Shown piece after piece: positions 34,430 through 47,000 of a stretch of 64,000 bases of DNA. The notes under the pieces were generated by a model. The model saw nothing but the letters and a program-made list of their open reading frames with translations. It did no database searches and was not told where the DNA came from. Both the position numbers and the translations under genes were made by a program. This DNA is from Parelaphostrongylus tenuis (Eukaryota > Nematoda > Chromadorea > Rhabditida > Metastrongylidae), in the NCBI GenBank assembly GCA_019055375.1, contig JAHQIW010001931.1:1-64000 (forward strand), written 5' to 3'. Position 1 is the stretch's first letter, and each line of letters begins with the position of its first letter.

Positions 34430-34675
34430 AAGGAAAATGCTAGTGAAGCGGCGCTCAAGATTTATGGAGCTTCTTCTGGGCGGCACGAGCTCGACTGATA
34501 CTCCAGACTTTTCTTTCTAGCTTTGAACCTCGCGAACCACTTCCTAGCCATCCTTTCGGCAACCGCATCATCTCTCTGAGCTCGGTTGATCTTTCGCGCT
34601 GCTTCGGTAGCATTTCCCCTACGCACCATTTGTTCACGAGTAGCAAGCGAATATGTTCTCAAGACACCTCCATCT
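34430..34675 (-). pseudogene. Mariner transposase DNA-binding fragment
   Basis: A minus-strand frame reads RRGNATEAARKINRAQRDD and then ERMARKWFARFKARKKSLE, matching the N-terminal helix-turn-helix of mariner transposases (HTH_48 type: NATEAARKIN ... VQRWFARFKSG). A shifted block between the two halves implies a small indel. The catalytic domain does not follow; a plus-strand catalytic remnant is 1.6 kb away at 36250-36640. Confidence 0.7.
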
Positions 34676-34834
34676 TAAAGCAAGTATAGGCGAGTTGTTT
34701 TTCACAGTGTTCGCTAGAAAATGCGCACTATAGCGATGCCAAAATCATACAGTTCAGTTACCTCTGGTTAATGAATTTGGTGTTTATTACACTGGTGCCA
34801 TAACTTAAGGAGCGATCTTATAGCAGAGAGGTGG

Positions 34835-34900
34835 CTTCGGTGGCGTAGTGGTGTGACATGCATCCTATGAAACGAGAACGGAAGCAATCTAGTAAGACTT
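34835..34900 (+). repeat. tRNA-like SINE fragment
   Basis: GTGGCTTCGGTGGCGTAGTG followed by ATGCATCCTATGAAACG. Only the box A half is recognisable. Confidence 0.35.
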
Positions 34901-35179
34901 TCTTTCGATGAGTGTCCTATGGAGACTCGTCCCCATTGCAAAAAAGAAATGGGAGTATCTCAGCGGCATTACTCATACGAGACAGATTAAATAATTACTA
35001 CCAAAAATGGGTCGCTCTTTGACACTTCACTAGTACCTGAATCCTGTATCACATCCTATCCTCGTCTTCTCTGCGCGAAAATTTGATTACAGCGCCATAA
35101 CCTGGCAAAACTTTGAAATTCTCTAGAAAAAGCAAAGGTGGTCATGTAGGACGCGGACGTTGGATAAAATTCCCTCTTC

Positions 35180-35725
35180 GTATGACTGGCCAACAAAAGA
35201 GGACTCGAGCGAAGACTACAATCCTCTTGTCGACGGATTTGAACTATCCTACTGTAACACTCTAATGAGGCTGATTATAAATGTCAGCCATAGGAAATCC
35301 ATCAGCGGATGATTTGCATCGGTATAGTCAAAAAAGTATTGAGAAGCATCTCAAAAGGGTATAGTCTGAAGAAATGGCGTCGAATTTCTTGTGACCATTA
35401 CGCTTTGCTATCCAAGCTAATAAACGAAGATGGCATCATTGCGTGCCGTCATTATATAGGGTTATTAACGAAGAGCTCAAAACTAATCTTCTTCCTTCTC
35501 AAAAACTCTTCTCGGACCCCAAAAATCCCACAAAAACCCATACTATCCGAAGTTCGAGTAGTACTAGAAATTATGACGAAAGGCAAAGCTCCAAGACCCG
35601 CCATTATCACCTCTGACTTTCTCAAAGTCAAAGATCAAGCTCCATATGTACTTTTTACTAGTCAAATCATATCACGCCTTCAGAAAAAAGAAATAACAAG
35701 TAACTTTGTGCGCAGTCAACCTACA
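35180..35725 (+). pseudogene. RTE LINE linker and RT 5' fragment
   Basis: Plus-strand frame with LSEVRVVLEIMTKGKAPRPA, ITSDFLK and SQIISRLQKKEITSNF. These correspond to RTE blocks LPSEVRxAIKSMKxGTAPGPD, ISADFLR and LQKERIPDQW, just upstream of the RT palm. The upstream frame contains a conserved-looking linker (LKKWRR, LSKLINEDG). The palm itself is missing. Confidence 0.7.
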
Positions 35726-35799
35726 CATAGTGAGTAATTACATTGTTTTCCATACGACATGCCATGGGAAATTGTTCTTATTTTGTACCTATTATATGA

Positions 35800-36030
35800 G
35801 AATAGTTTCCTCATGCACCGACGTTCTTCTTGAGAAAGCCGATCACATAAAATTTCATGTGATCATTCTACAAGAAACGAGAAGCAGGAAAACCGACATA
35901 AGACAACTCGATGGCGAAAGTCTCGTTATTAGCGGAACAGAGCTCTCGTCACGCAATGTCGGAGGCGTCGGCTTTGTCGTTCTCCTCACGTCTATCATCT
36001 ATGCATTTCGTGAGAAGTCCTAGCACCTCG
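35800..36030 (+). pseudogene. RTE LINE endonuclease fragment
   Basis: Plus-strand frame with KADHIKFHVIILQETRSRKT, DIRQLDGESLVI and SSRNVGGVGFVV, the N-terminal RTE endonuclease motifs including the catalytic Glu of LQET. It lies downstream of RT sequence in the same orientation, the reverse of the normal order, so the two pieces come from different insertions or a rearranged one. Confidence 0.75.
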
Positions 36031-36249
36031 ACTGGCTATCCTCCGTCCCCCCACTTTCCTCCTGCCAGGTCTTTCATTCAATTCAAAAATTGAAAGCAGA
36101 CTTGTGTGGGACGATAAGAGAACTTCAGCCGACTGCGGCATGATGGAACTTTTGATTGGCCCAATTCGATGTTGAATCATTAGGAGATCTTCAAGTTTTC
36201 TCGTGCTACTGTTATATTCAGTTTTTTTTATTTCAAATCATGTCATTGT

Positions 36250-36640
36250 CAAAAGGCTTGTGTGTTGAGGAATATGTCAAAGAGTGGAATATGTCTAAAA
36301 TAGAATATGTCCAGTCGCTATCTAATTTATATGGGTCGCCGAAAAGTGGTATCTCGATGAGCACCTCATTCATCAATCAATCACGTCACATTACAAAATC
36401 GAATCGCCACATTTTGGAGAAACTGCGATGGACCACGGTACCACATCCACCGTGCAGCTCTGGTACTGCTAAACTGGATTATAATCCCTTTCGTGCCTTC
36501 AGGCAGTGTCTGCTGGAGAAAAATTCAAACATTACAACTAATTCAAAAATGATCTCACCAACTTCTTTCATCGATAGCTTCATTTTTTTTGGGGAGGATG
36601 GCATTCACTCTTGCCTACAAGTTGTTGTCTGTCATTAATC
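36250..36640 (+). pseudogene. Mariner transposase C-terminal fragment
   Basis: Plus-strand frame with NRHILEKLRWTTVPHPPCSS, then LDYNPFRAFRQCLLEKN and FFGEDGIHSC. This parallels the mariner order LxxLGWxxxPHPPYSPDLAPSDYHLFRALxxxL and FWEDGIHSLP. The catalytic SPDLAPSD box has become SSGTAKLD, losing one acidic residue. Inactive. Confidence 0.7.
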
Positions 36641-36659
36641 ATGATGGTACTAATTTTTT

Positions 36660-37480
36660 TAAATTAGCGCCTTTAAATAAACAACAATTATATCAGCGAA
36701 AGTGTTGAAATGTGGAATAAATAGTGAAACAACCCAATATAATGGAGCAACCATAGAAGCGATGAAATATCAGCAAAACTTGGAGCTCTATGTTTTCTTG
36801 TCATGGACTCGGAAGGCTAATATACCATTTCGGATGAGCTCGCATCACTCTACAGGATCCTCGCTCTGCCTTTTTCTCAGCCGTGTATTAACTTATTCGG
36901 CAACCTCAACATAGACCACGTTTCGTTAGTCTTTCTACGTTTTTGTAAGAGCAACATGATACCCTCTAGACAAAAATGAATTCGATTGCAATCAGAGTTA
37001 GAAGCGTGATTTCAGTCAAGACTTTGGCTTAACTTGGATTCAATGCAATTCATGCGCTTGAGATCAATCCCATTGACGGGCGTGCTACTCTCAAAAGGCA
37101 CAGTAGAGATTCGTGGCCATGAAGCAAAAACAACAGGCTCCAATTGCATCTCAGCATTTTTGTAATCATCGAATAATCACTAACGCAAATACATTCAGAA
37201 ATTGTCAGGGAAATCATATAAATGCAGGCTCTCTGCTCTTTCATATCCATAAATGCAAGTGTTATCATAACAACACTGCAAATTCTCAAAGCGCTCACTA
37301 TCATCACTGCACGTATCTGGCTTTCAATGACCAACATGTTATTTTGCAGATGTAGTTGTGTTATTGCTCAAGTCGTTGTTTGTGATGACGTATTGAAGAT
37401 GTCCGCTATATATATTTTTCGAGATGATCATAACTTCTTTTCTCTTTACCACTTTATTTGATTCGCATCACAGTTTTTTT
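36660..37480. other. No recognisable feature
   Basis: AT-rich. Short frames on both strands without family resemblance or splice context. Confidence 0.35.
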
Positions 37481-37564
37481 TTTTGCTGCGCAGATCATGG
37501 CGCTTCTAGCATTAGACTCGCCTCCTCACATTCATCGCTTGTTCATGGATTTCATCTTTTCATT

Positions 37565-38335
37565 AGAAACCGGTTCTTTCTCGTCGTCCGGGAACAAATG
37601 CATATTCGACTTCGTTCGCTGGACGAGAACTTTTTACAGGAGTGTCAGTAATCACTCGAAGGCTAAAATCTCTGACTAGAACGTACATGGCAGGTGATTT
37701 GGAAAGACCCTTTTATAACGCTGTAAAATTTGGAATAAAATTGTGTCCACCGCGGATGCAGAATTCAAGTACTAATTCCCTGAAAGCACGGCAGGCACTT
37801 GAATATGTAGAGAAAATGTTGTAATACCAGGACCAGAAGTTCAATTTGGAGTTTCTTCCAAAACAGCGGAGAGATTTGTAATCGGATAACAAGTGTCGCA
37901 CTTCCACCTAAGAAACTAGATCGATTATCGCGCGTGCATCCTTGCTATCTCACTCTGCGGCTCGTGAATTGGCCAAAGAACATGTGAACGCGTATGCAGT
38001 TTTCTTTCTCTTACAGCGCTATCAAAAGAGTTTTCCAGAAGGCAAACACATTTCTGAGTTCTTCGAAACTTGCGCTATCGAAGCAGCAATAGCAGTCTTG
38101 AGAAGGAGTTTTGTCCAGCGAAGTATGAGCGACGTAAGAAAAAAAAAACGCGTGATCGTGTGGATCTATTTTGTTTTGGATTTTGCAGCGTTATAGAAGG
38201 GTGTTTTGAAAAACCGACCACGTGCGGGCTTTCGAATGATTACTAACACGCTATGAAAATATCTTGTCTATCGTGAGACGTCGCTTTTTCATTTGCTCCC
38301 GGATAACGGAAAGCCGTGGCTGGAAGGTTGCATTA
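37565..38335. mobile_element. Family M foldback element with unrelated core
   Basis: Left arm at 37565-37740 (TTCGCTGGACGAGAACTTTT, AACGCTGTAAAATTTGGAAT). Right arm at 38160-38335 inverted (TTTTGGATTTTGCAGCGTTA, GCTTTCGAATGATTACTAAC). The roughly 420-base core carries an AGCACGGCAGG patch and no transposase motif. This suggests a non-autonomous mariner-related element. Confidence 0.5.
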
Positions 38336-38339
38336 AACC

Positions 38340-39920
38340 ATTATGCGCGTGCTCATTGGTGGGACGATATTTTCATGCTTGCTCAGATGTGTTTCTGAGC
38401 AGTTCTTTACAATAGTCATGATATATTTCTACAAGCATAGGCCTACATTGAGGTATATTGTGAAGCATAATCAAATATTTCACTAACTTTGTAGTCTTAT
38501 TACACCTGCTTATTCCAGCACTTAATCGAATAACGTAATCAACGCATATGCAATAGAATAAGCATAGGCAAAGCAAATAGCAAAGTACAGCTCAATAGTG
38601 AATGTGTCTAGCTTTATTTACAGCAAATTTAGCGATTATTTATTCGAAGTTGCTTAACCGTAGTGCAAGCTTTTTAACAGAACTTTTTCAACTTTCCTCG
38701 GACTAAGTGGTCCGCGAAAATTCGATCACGATATGAGATGGTAAACATCTAATTTCATGAAAGGTGGAATTATTGCGATTCTTGTAATAAAAACAACTTC
38801 TAACAGGTGGTTTGTTTTATCAGCAATGTAATTGGGCGGTCTCTCACGGCTGTCATCAGGCTATGTGAAATTTTTGAAGCTGTTGGACTTTTCATATTAG
38901 CAATCATTTTAACTTTTTCTCGCCATTTTTTCCTATTTAACTATGCAGAAGTTTCCATGATTCCTTGATGAATCAAAGAAAATGAATCAATAAAAGTAGG
39001 AGGAAAACACGATTTAGGAGACTGAGTAGGACCACGATTCTGTATAACGCGGTGTTGCAGTTTTTTTCGGAAGTGGTAATATTCATTGATCTGGGTTGCT
39101 TGAGCCCAATAAAACCGACTTTAGATTCCTCTGTGTTTTATTTCAGAAAAGTGTGGCGATGTGTATGCAAATGTAACCGGTGATTATAAGAGTAACTATT
39201 GCCATCTGATACAGAAGTGCAGGAAGTGAAAGTCTGCAAACAGCACTGTAAGGCTATCACTTACCTTGATGGATGGTTAAAAATAAAATCCTACCGTATC
39301 AAGATCTTACAAGTGGCAGGAACCCCGATGTATCCTCTGCGATCCGCAGACAATAGAACTCTGCTAATGGCTTGATGGTTATCACAATGCATTATGGCGC
39401 TCCATTTTAAGCAACTGATTAACTTCATCCATCTCAAAAATCTGAAAATCTACAAAATGAAGGGCTAGCTTAGATTTACTTATCATTAGTGAAGTAGTGG
39501 AGTGTGCTAATAATTTCACTGAAGAATATCTGCTTCAAGGCAGAGTACGCTGTCAAATATTGTCGCTACAGTGCGCAAATTCAAGCAGAACCTGGAAACT
39601 TTGGGGGCTCGGAACCCGCGATTTCACTCTGACTTCCATGAGCTCGCGTGATGTCCACCACAATATAGACATGCTCTCCCATCATTTCTCTAAAAGGTTT
39701 CTAGTTGTATTTCAGACCGCACTGCGATGTTGAAGATAATCCCGTTGACGAGTGATAGCTTTCACCCACCAATGTGTTAACTACGGCTGCGAGAGGAACA
39801 GAGCTAGAGCTGGATGGTGCAGTGGAAACTTATTAGGTCCAAGGAAGGGCCATCGCGGGCTCAATGCGATCCTGAGGTTCCAAGTTTCGCTCGTATCTCA
39901 GCACTCCTGTGGTTAATGAC
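38340..39920. other. No recognisable gene
   Basis: AT-rich sequence. A short fragment near 39800-39890 faintly resembles the tRNA-like SINE heads. Confidence 0.35.
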
Positions 39921-39929
39921 GATTATATA

Positions 39930-41000
39930 TCACCTGTACACCTGTCGTACCGTTGATCGTCGAGTGACTCGAGCGGGTACCAGCAACTCTTCCATTTTTC
40001 CCTATCGCGTGCAAGAGTAGCCCAGTCGGTCCTCCTCGCTCTAGGGATTCGCTGAGCATCATATCTTTCATCTATCGCTTTCGTGAAGAAATCGGACCAA
40101 CGGGTCAGTGGTCTTCCTTTAGAGCGCTTGACGTCCCGAGGAATCCAGTCCGTAACGGTTCTCGTCCATCGGTTGTCGTTGAAGCGCATCACGTGTCCGG
40201 CCCACCTTATTTTCGATTATCTGTGACGGCGTCTCTGATCTTCGATCGTTGACGCAAGTCGGAACTTCGGATCCTTTCTCTCATTTGCGAGATACTGGAC
40301 ACTCCTAGCATCGACCTTTCGACTGCGTGTTCGATAACGCCAAGTGATCTTTCATCCTGCTTACGTAGCGACCAGGTTTCTGCTGCATACGTTAGGGCAG
40401 GGATAACTGTCGAGTCGAAAAGGTGAGCACGGAGTCGGATGTTTTTTGTCCTCTTCACTATCTTCGATGCTCTTAAACGTTCCCCAAGCCGCTCGTTTCC
40501 TCCTGCTCAACTCTAGAGCTAGGTCGTTCATCATGTTCATTTCACGACCTAGATAGACGTAACTGGAGCATTCGGAGATTGTCGTTCCGTTGAGCGTGAA
40601 TGGGGCATTAGAAACCCATCCGTTCCTCATGAACATTGTTTTCGTTAGATTCAGTTGAAGACCAATCTTTCCACAGGCGTTATCGAAATCGGTCAACATT
40701 CGTTCCGCTTGGTTGATGTTTGGTGTTATGAGAACGATATCGTCAGCGAAGCGAAGATGGTTTAATTGTCGACCGTCAATTTTCACTCCCATTTCGTCCC
40801 ATTATAATGTTCGCATGACGTTTTGTAGGGTGGCAGTGAATAGTTTTGGCGAAATTGTATCGCCTTGTCGAACCCCTCTTCTTACGTCAGTGGTGATATT
40901 GTTGTAGAATGGAGATTTTTGGTGCCAAAAACAGCAACTATATATATATATATACCAGATGCTTAGCGCAATGCTGATCTCTTGTTCCAGCACTTTCGAT
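39930..41000 (-). pseudogene. RTE LINE, RT 3' half and C-terminal domain
   Basis: The best preserved member of the second RTE subfamily. From 40990 leftward it encodes RRGVRQGDTISPKLFTATLQ, then VKIDGRQLNHLRFADDIVLI with an intact FADD box. It continues with SYVYLGREMNMMNDLALELS and RRKRAAWGTFKSIED, then in another frame LRAHLFDSTVIPALTYAAET and LRKQDERSLGVIEHAVERS. The tail is MMRFNDNRWTRTVTDWIPRD and RRTDWATLARDREKW, ending near 39935. Only about three frame changes are seen. The 5' half is missing, as is usual for truncated LINE insertions. A (TA)n run at about 40938-40954 marks the left side of its 5' end. Confidence 0.85.
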
Positions 41001-41009
41001 AATCAATAA

Positions 41010-41165
41010 GGAACCTTCATGGAACGCCTATCCAGTCTGTACTCGACATTGCAAATGTATATGTGCTCGAGTAGGCTTCTACGACGCCAATGAAGAGGAA
41101 AAATCCACTATCAAACTGTGAGTGCGAGAAGACGGATCGATTACTAGAAATACTGAGATAGTTTC
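41010..41165 (+). repeat. SINE family C, 3' part
   Basis: CTTCATGGAACGCCTATCCA, GGCTTCTACGACGCCAATGA and GAAGACGGATCGATTACTAG in family C order. The tRNA-like start is absent. Confidence 0.5.
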
Positions 41166-41214
41166 CTCTGTTTAGCCGTTTCCGAGGTGTTATTGATGTT
41201 ATTTATTGAATATT

Positions 41215-41723
41215 AGCGAAGCATACAACAATACAGTCAGTAATGCAGCTTGAATACACAATATTCGAGGTGGCTGTTTTCGGCTGGTCGCCTTCGTCAG
41301 TGCCTGGAAAGATCACATTGATCCACAATCCACTAAGCCAAAAACCTCCATAACCCTGGCAGAAAACGTTAGAGATGTGTTTTTTTATCGCATAGTAAAA
41401 GCTTCATTTTAATGCACTCATCGTTTTTGATATTTGGGTCTATCAATTAGTAATTGAAGATCAGCCGCTTAAGGTCAGTGCATCAGTGGGCTGTGCCTAA
41501 CTCGAGCCGGAAAAATTAGCCTGAGGTATGGTTCAAGGTCACGCGTGATTACGAGGCACTCCTCTTTTCGGTTCATTTTCGGGCCTTTGTTATGTATCCA
41601 AAAAGCTTCTAATGTTTTACGCGCAGATGTTCTTGATTCCTGTGCGAGGATCGTGAATTTGACGTCGAACATTACTCCTGCATGTTTTTGGTCCCTATGC
41701 GTGAAATACTGAGACTTACTCAA
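41215..41723 (-). mobile_element. Penelope-like element, endonuclease C-terminus and 3' UTR
   Basis: The minus strand encodes THRDQKHAGVMFDVKFTILA, ESRTSARKTLEAFWIHNKGP and MNRKEECLVITRDLEPYLRL, the distal part of the PLE GIY-YIG endonuclease, including the catalytic Glu region LEAFWI. The 3' UTR follows, with the hammerhead-like core CTGACGA (41294-41300) and GCCGAAAAC. The UTR end near 41215 carries an AATAAATAA run. 5'-truncated. Confidence 0.8.
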
Positions 41724-41724
41724 C

Positions 41725-44030
41725 GAAAAAAATTGTAATAATGGTCAGAAATAAGGTGATATATGTCAAATCTCCAGCCGTCAGATCTTGCCTCCATGAG
41801 TGATTGTTTTTTCCTTTGTATAGTCATAAAACCACATATAGGTCGCGTGAAAAAGGAATTGCGGTCTACACATTTTTAAAATACGCCCTTTAACAATATT
41901 TTTCAAAAAACAGTTATCTTGCACATTATTCTAATGCGCATGTCTCGCTTTTCGTTTTCTTACTGGAGACGTTCTACCTGCTCTTTAATTCATATGTCTT
42001 AGACTATGGAATTGTACTAAACAAAAAACAAATGCGATGATTTTCCTATACGTGTACGAAATAATCGTAAAGAAGCAGAGGCAACTCCCAACATCAGCAT
42101 CGTATCTGTCCCAGGATCTTTTAACGAACGTACAGTACAGTGGTGATTCAGAAGTTTCGCAATGGAACAAGAACTTTGTGAGGAGCGTGTGGCAGGCCAT
42201 GGGAAGTACTCGGGGATCATGGGAAAAGCAACCATCGAGACTGACTCTTAAGACTCCGCAAAACGCTTCAGCAGAACCCAATGTCGACCACTATACCTTT
42301 CACGCGTTAAAGCAATTTGTAAAAGTAATTACGTTTCCAGTACGGTTTCGAGCAGAGATTATTTTTCCACCAACTTAGTAATCGCAAACTTAGGAATAAC
42401 TTTTTCAGTTTGATATCCGTGCTCTCTTTTGCGTTGCCACAGTGTTTTTCAAAATTCTTCATCGAAAGAAAAGTTATGTGTTTCATAGATGGCAATCCTT
42501 TCAACCACTGTGTTATATATCCACTCTGAAAACATTGCGGTGTCGGTGATCATAGCTACGGTAAGTAAAAAGTCCTTCTTTTCGTGGCTTGTAGATGTTA
42601 AAACATTCTCAGAAACTCAGCTCTGTAACTGATTCTTCGTGTTGAATTTTCGCAGTTTTACTCCGAGCCACTAAGATCGTTCGAATGGTTAGAGCATTCA
42701 ACATATTTTTTCTGGTGACCTGTAAACATATGAGCTACTGTACACTAAAGAGAACGAAAACTGCTAATACTTCAACAAGGCGGTTATGTACACTGCATGG
42801 CCTCACACATACCACCGTGATCATGTTAGGTTGATCAGAAGTTACTGTAGAATTTGTAACTTCGTTCATCGCGCGCTGTTTTCTAGAAAGCACTGCTTTT
42901 TAGTGCCATCTATTAGAACATTTCTGCCGAGAAGATACTATAATAATATAGTTTATTTCAGCGCAATACAGTGCAGTGATTATGGCTGACGTTTCCGCAA
43001 GCCGCCTTCACAGCAAGGAAGAATTGAATTATCATGTAGCTTTCTCCATCAAACACCATCATAACCATAGCTGATGAAACTTAATTTACAAATCTTCAGT
43101 CTCATGGTGCTACCCACCATTTTGTCTTTTCTGGTCTTCCAGTAGGCGATGAGTGTGTTTAACTCAGGTGAATTAATTTAAGATATGGCTAAAATCTCAC
43201 CTATTGACAAGGCACTCTTCTTTAACGATTAACTTTTGGGTGACATAAACACGAAACACCTCCAAAACTCATAGTTTGTGGGTGGAGCATTCTGAGGTAT
43301 ATCAATCACTACTATCGAAAATTCTGTTACATATCATGGCATATATTTCCTTGATTAGTCGAATTTGTATAGGTTGTATTTTTAACTATTTCTCTCGATC
43401 AACGATTGGATATCAAAGCAGGAATCTCAAGAACATACTCCGTCAAGCTCAAATTCAGTTGTAGTGTAGCACATGTAGTTCGTTTGTGAGTTGAGATTAG
43501 GAAAGGACTGGCGAACACAGTGCAAGTGACGAATGGTGCTGTTCTCTTCGTTGTGGGAACTGTTGAGGCTTGTAAATGCTCTTAGCGTAGGCATCTAATC
43601 GATTTCAAAACTAAGTCTCGACAATATGTGGTAGCAGGAAGTACTCAGCCAGTATGATCTTCCACACGATGTCATGAAACCGTCTTGTACTCTATTCTGT
43701 GCGTGGCTATCTCTCTGTCGAAACGGCTGTGTGACAAAGTGTACCTCGTCAACCATTCGCGCAGGATTTCGCACTTATCTGCTTTACAATTTCAAGTGTC
43801 CTGGAAACGTTCCTAGGTGAAAACTCTTAGAAACAAATCCTGCGTCATAAATGGCTTCAGCGTACTTTGTGCATCTAAACTGGACTTTTGCCCACCAGGA
43901 ATACATAAAATCTGTGCTAAACTTCATGTCCATTTCAAATAGAAGACCACTGTGCCTACTGACATTTTTAATTAAAAGTTTTGCTGTGGAGTTCAAATGG
44001 TACACAACAATGACTTCTAGAATGTGAATT
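41725..44030. other. No recognisable gene
   Basis: Upstream region of the intact srx gene. I did not find a convincing first exon with a start codon in it. Confidence 0.35.
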
Positions 44031-44034
44031 TTAG

Positions 44035-47000
44035 GTAGAAGTGTTTGGTTTCGTTTCGAATGGCGCAGCTATAGTGGCAGTGAGAAACAATCCAACTTTG
44101 CGGAACTCATTTGGTCTGCTATGTCTCTCACACAGCATTGCCAATATGGGTATTCTACTCGTCTTCGTCTTCTGGATCACGCCGATCACATTGCTGTAAG
44201 TGCTCATAGTTTCTGGTCTCGGTAATTTCGAGATAATAGACCTTACGTGCGTGAAGAGCGCGTGAGGCGTAGTGATTGGAGGTGTCCTGCGACATGGCAT
44301 GAACGACAGTTCCATTCCGCACTCAAAGCTCAACAAGCTTCCCATCCCTCCTCGGTTGTGACTTTGTATCAGACTTGTCTGGGAGGATATCAGCGCTGAT
44401 TTGGTGCATCGATAAATCATTTGAGGTTTTTGAAGGCCATATATGCCTTCATTCACCTCAAGCGAATCTAAAAATCGAATACGATTGCATGGCGCCTTAC
44501 TCAGGTATTGATCAACTACGAGAGCATTTATTCTTTGAAAACGTAAATTTCGACTCCTACTAACCAATTTTCTATCAGTGCTGCGGTAGTCGCATTACTC
44601 TTCCGCGCCAGTGTACATGGTGGATATTATACGCTGTAATGTACGAAGTATTCAATACAGAAGAGACCTCTCACAATTGTGACATGGTATCAAGTGATAA
44701 CATCACAAATTGGAGCTTCATCTTGATTCGCATTATTCCTCGAATAAACTGTTCAGGAAAGTACTGAAATTTATCTGAAGCAAAGCTACTTGAGGATAAT
44801 GCGTGAATGGAACTTTGCCTATTTTTTTGGTACTGGAAATCTTGGGTGTATATCAGTAGTTTGAAGAATTAATTAGTGATGCTCAGAAAACGTCTTTATA
44901 TATTAGTCAATCACCTCGATAGATGTACGGCATTCGGAGATATTGCGCAGAATATTGAACGTGGCAGTTAAGAAAGAAAGGTCTTTCTCAACAAAGAAGT
45001 TAAAGCTCTAAAGATTTTGCGCATTGAAATAGCAAAATTTACAACTTTCAGTGAAAGCGAATTATCAACCGAAATGATAGGCCAACGGTTCAGCATGGTG
45101 AATAGTATTCTCAGTTATGTTTGCGTCTACTTTCATCTTATCGTCGCCTTGAACAGAGTCATCGCCACCATATTTCCTCTGCAAGCTTCCAGCTTACTAA
45201 CAATAAAGAACACGTCTTTTGTGGTTCTGATCTGTTGTATACTGGGTTTGGTTCACGCAATACCGTATACTCTGAGTGAGTTTTCTTACTGGTTGATCAG
45301 TGAGATCACTGGTGTTCAGCACAGCGCTTTGATGGCATTAAAGTTGAAAACGCGCATATAGACATCATTTACAGACTTCTTGATAAAAGAATAAAAGAAA
45401 TAAATTAATCTACGCTGATCAGCTAGCTAAATACAGATTATGGTTTCGGCCCCACTGAAATTAACCAGATCAATGCTATCTGCCCTTACAAACAGCCTGG
45501 TACCAAATGTTGACCAAAAAGGGAAGGAGAACTTAGTTACCCTTGGCTCTATCCAATAATATTTTAGGACCTCAGTTCCTCCCCAAAAATGTGCTAAGTA
45601 TGCTTGCCACATCTACAATATACGCAACAAATTTCACTTCCAACTAAGCAGATAAGGGTTTTTCACAAGAAATAAGTTGCTGAATGCAACCAACTTTTAT
45701 AATCAACTATGTTAACTCCTTGATCACCGCTTTCGGTACATAGCGTACGCTGCGCTCGCGGCGGCCGCGGCGGGCTGCGGCGGGTTATTGTTATCACGCG
45801 CTTTTATGGATATAGAAATTTACTAGTTGACTAACGTTTTGAGGGTGCATTATCAGCATTAAGTGATGAAAGATCACAAAAGAGACTTCGATAGAGGGTT
45901 TTTTGGTGAAGAAAACTTCCATATGCCGGAAGCCATTCTATGATTGAAGGGAAAAAAAACTACATTTCTGCAGAGCAAGCTCACTTTCAGTTGCCACACG
46001 ACACTTCCTTCTTTCTTTTTAAACTATGCTTCTGAACTCAATTGATAGCTTGAAGGATGCCGATTCTCAGACTAAGTTTAATTTGTTGCAAAACTTTCGT
46101 ATGTTTTGTTCCCAAAGAGCGTTGTCCCGTTCACGTAGCTGACTTTTTGGTATTATACACCAGAATTTAATACTAAATGAACTTCCTCGCTATGAAACAT
46201 TAGACTCTTAGTATAAAGAAAGTTCAGTTGGTCTTGAAAGCCTTTACTTTTTATCAAAAATTGCGTGGTGTACGGTTGCATTATATAAAAATTACCAGTG
46301 TTTTCTTCCTTTTCCCAAAAACAGCTTTTTCACCAGATTATTAGTGATCATGCAGTAATCTGAGAACTGGAGATTTTAGCAATAAGCTTGGTTTCTGAAA
46401 GTAGGACTGATCACAGAAAAGAGAATTACGTTTTGCTGTTAGAGGAAGTTGATTAAACTTTAAAGCAAATTTTTGGGATTATGTCGTGAATTTTGATCCT
46501 GAGAAACTATGATTTTGATAAAATATCACAGAAGAGACTTATATGAAGAGCTTTATAGTGAACGTAACTATGTTCCAACGAGAAACCACACTGTCGTGAA
46601 AGGGAACATATTTTTAGCTGTTATCTAACATTCGCTCCTTCCTTTTTCATTTACGTCTTTGCAGTCATTCGATAGCTTGAAAAATATAGATTTCTTTGCT
46701 GAGCTTGCCTTGTGAAAAGACATTCATAGTACGATCTATCAACTAGAAGAATGGTGACATTTTGCAATCATAGTTAATTTTTCCAAATTCGCATCTGTTT
46801 TTAGTAGAAAATGTGCCCAGTTGTCTGAAGATTTTCCCATTTTTCTAGTACGAAATATGCAAAGTGCAGTTACATTCTGTGAAATGTGCTCGTGTTCCTT
46901 GCAGTTTTTACATAGAGGATATTTTCTCTAAACTATTAGCAACACGAATGAAGATTTCTGTGCTAGCTTGGTTCGTATAAATTTTTGGCTGCCCTGGAAT

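Noticed and set aside
45725..45800. GC-rich tract as a CpG-island-type promoter
   Set aside because: It lies in the middle of the srx intron and mirrors another GC-rich block at 48865-48930, so a transposon end explains it better.
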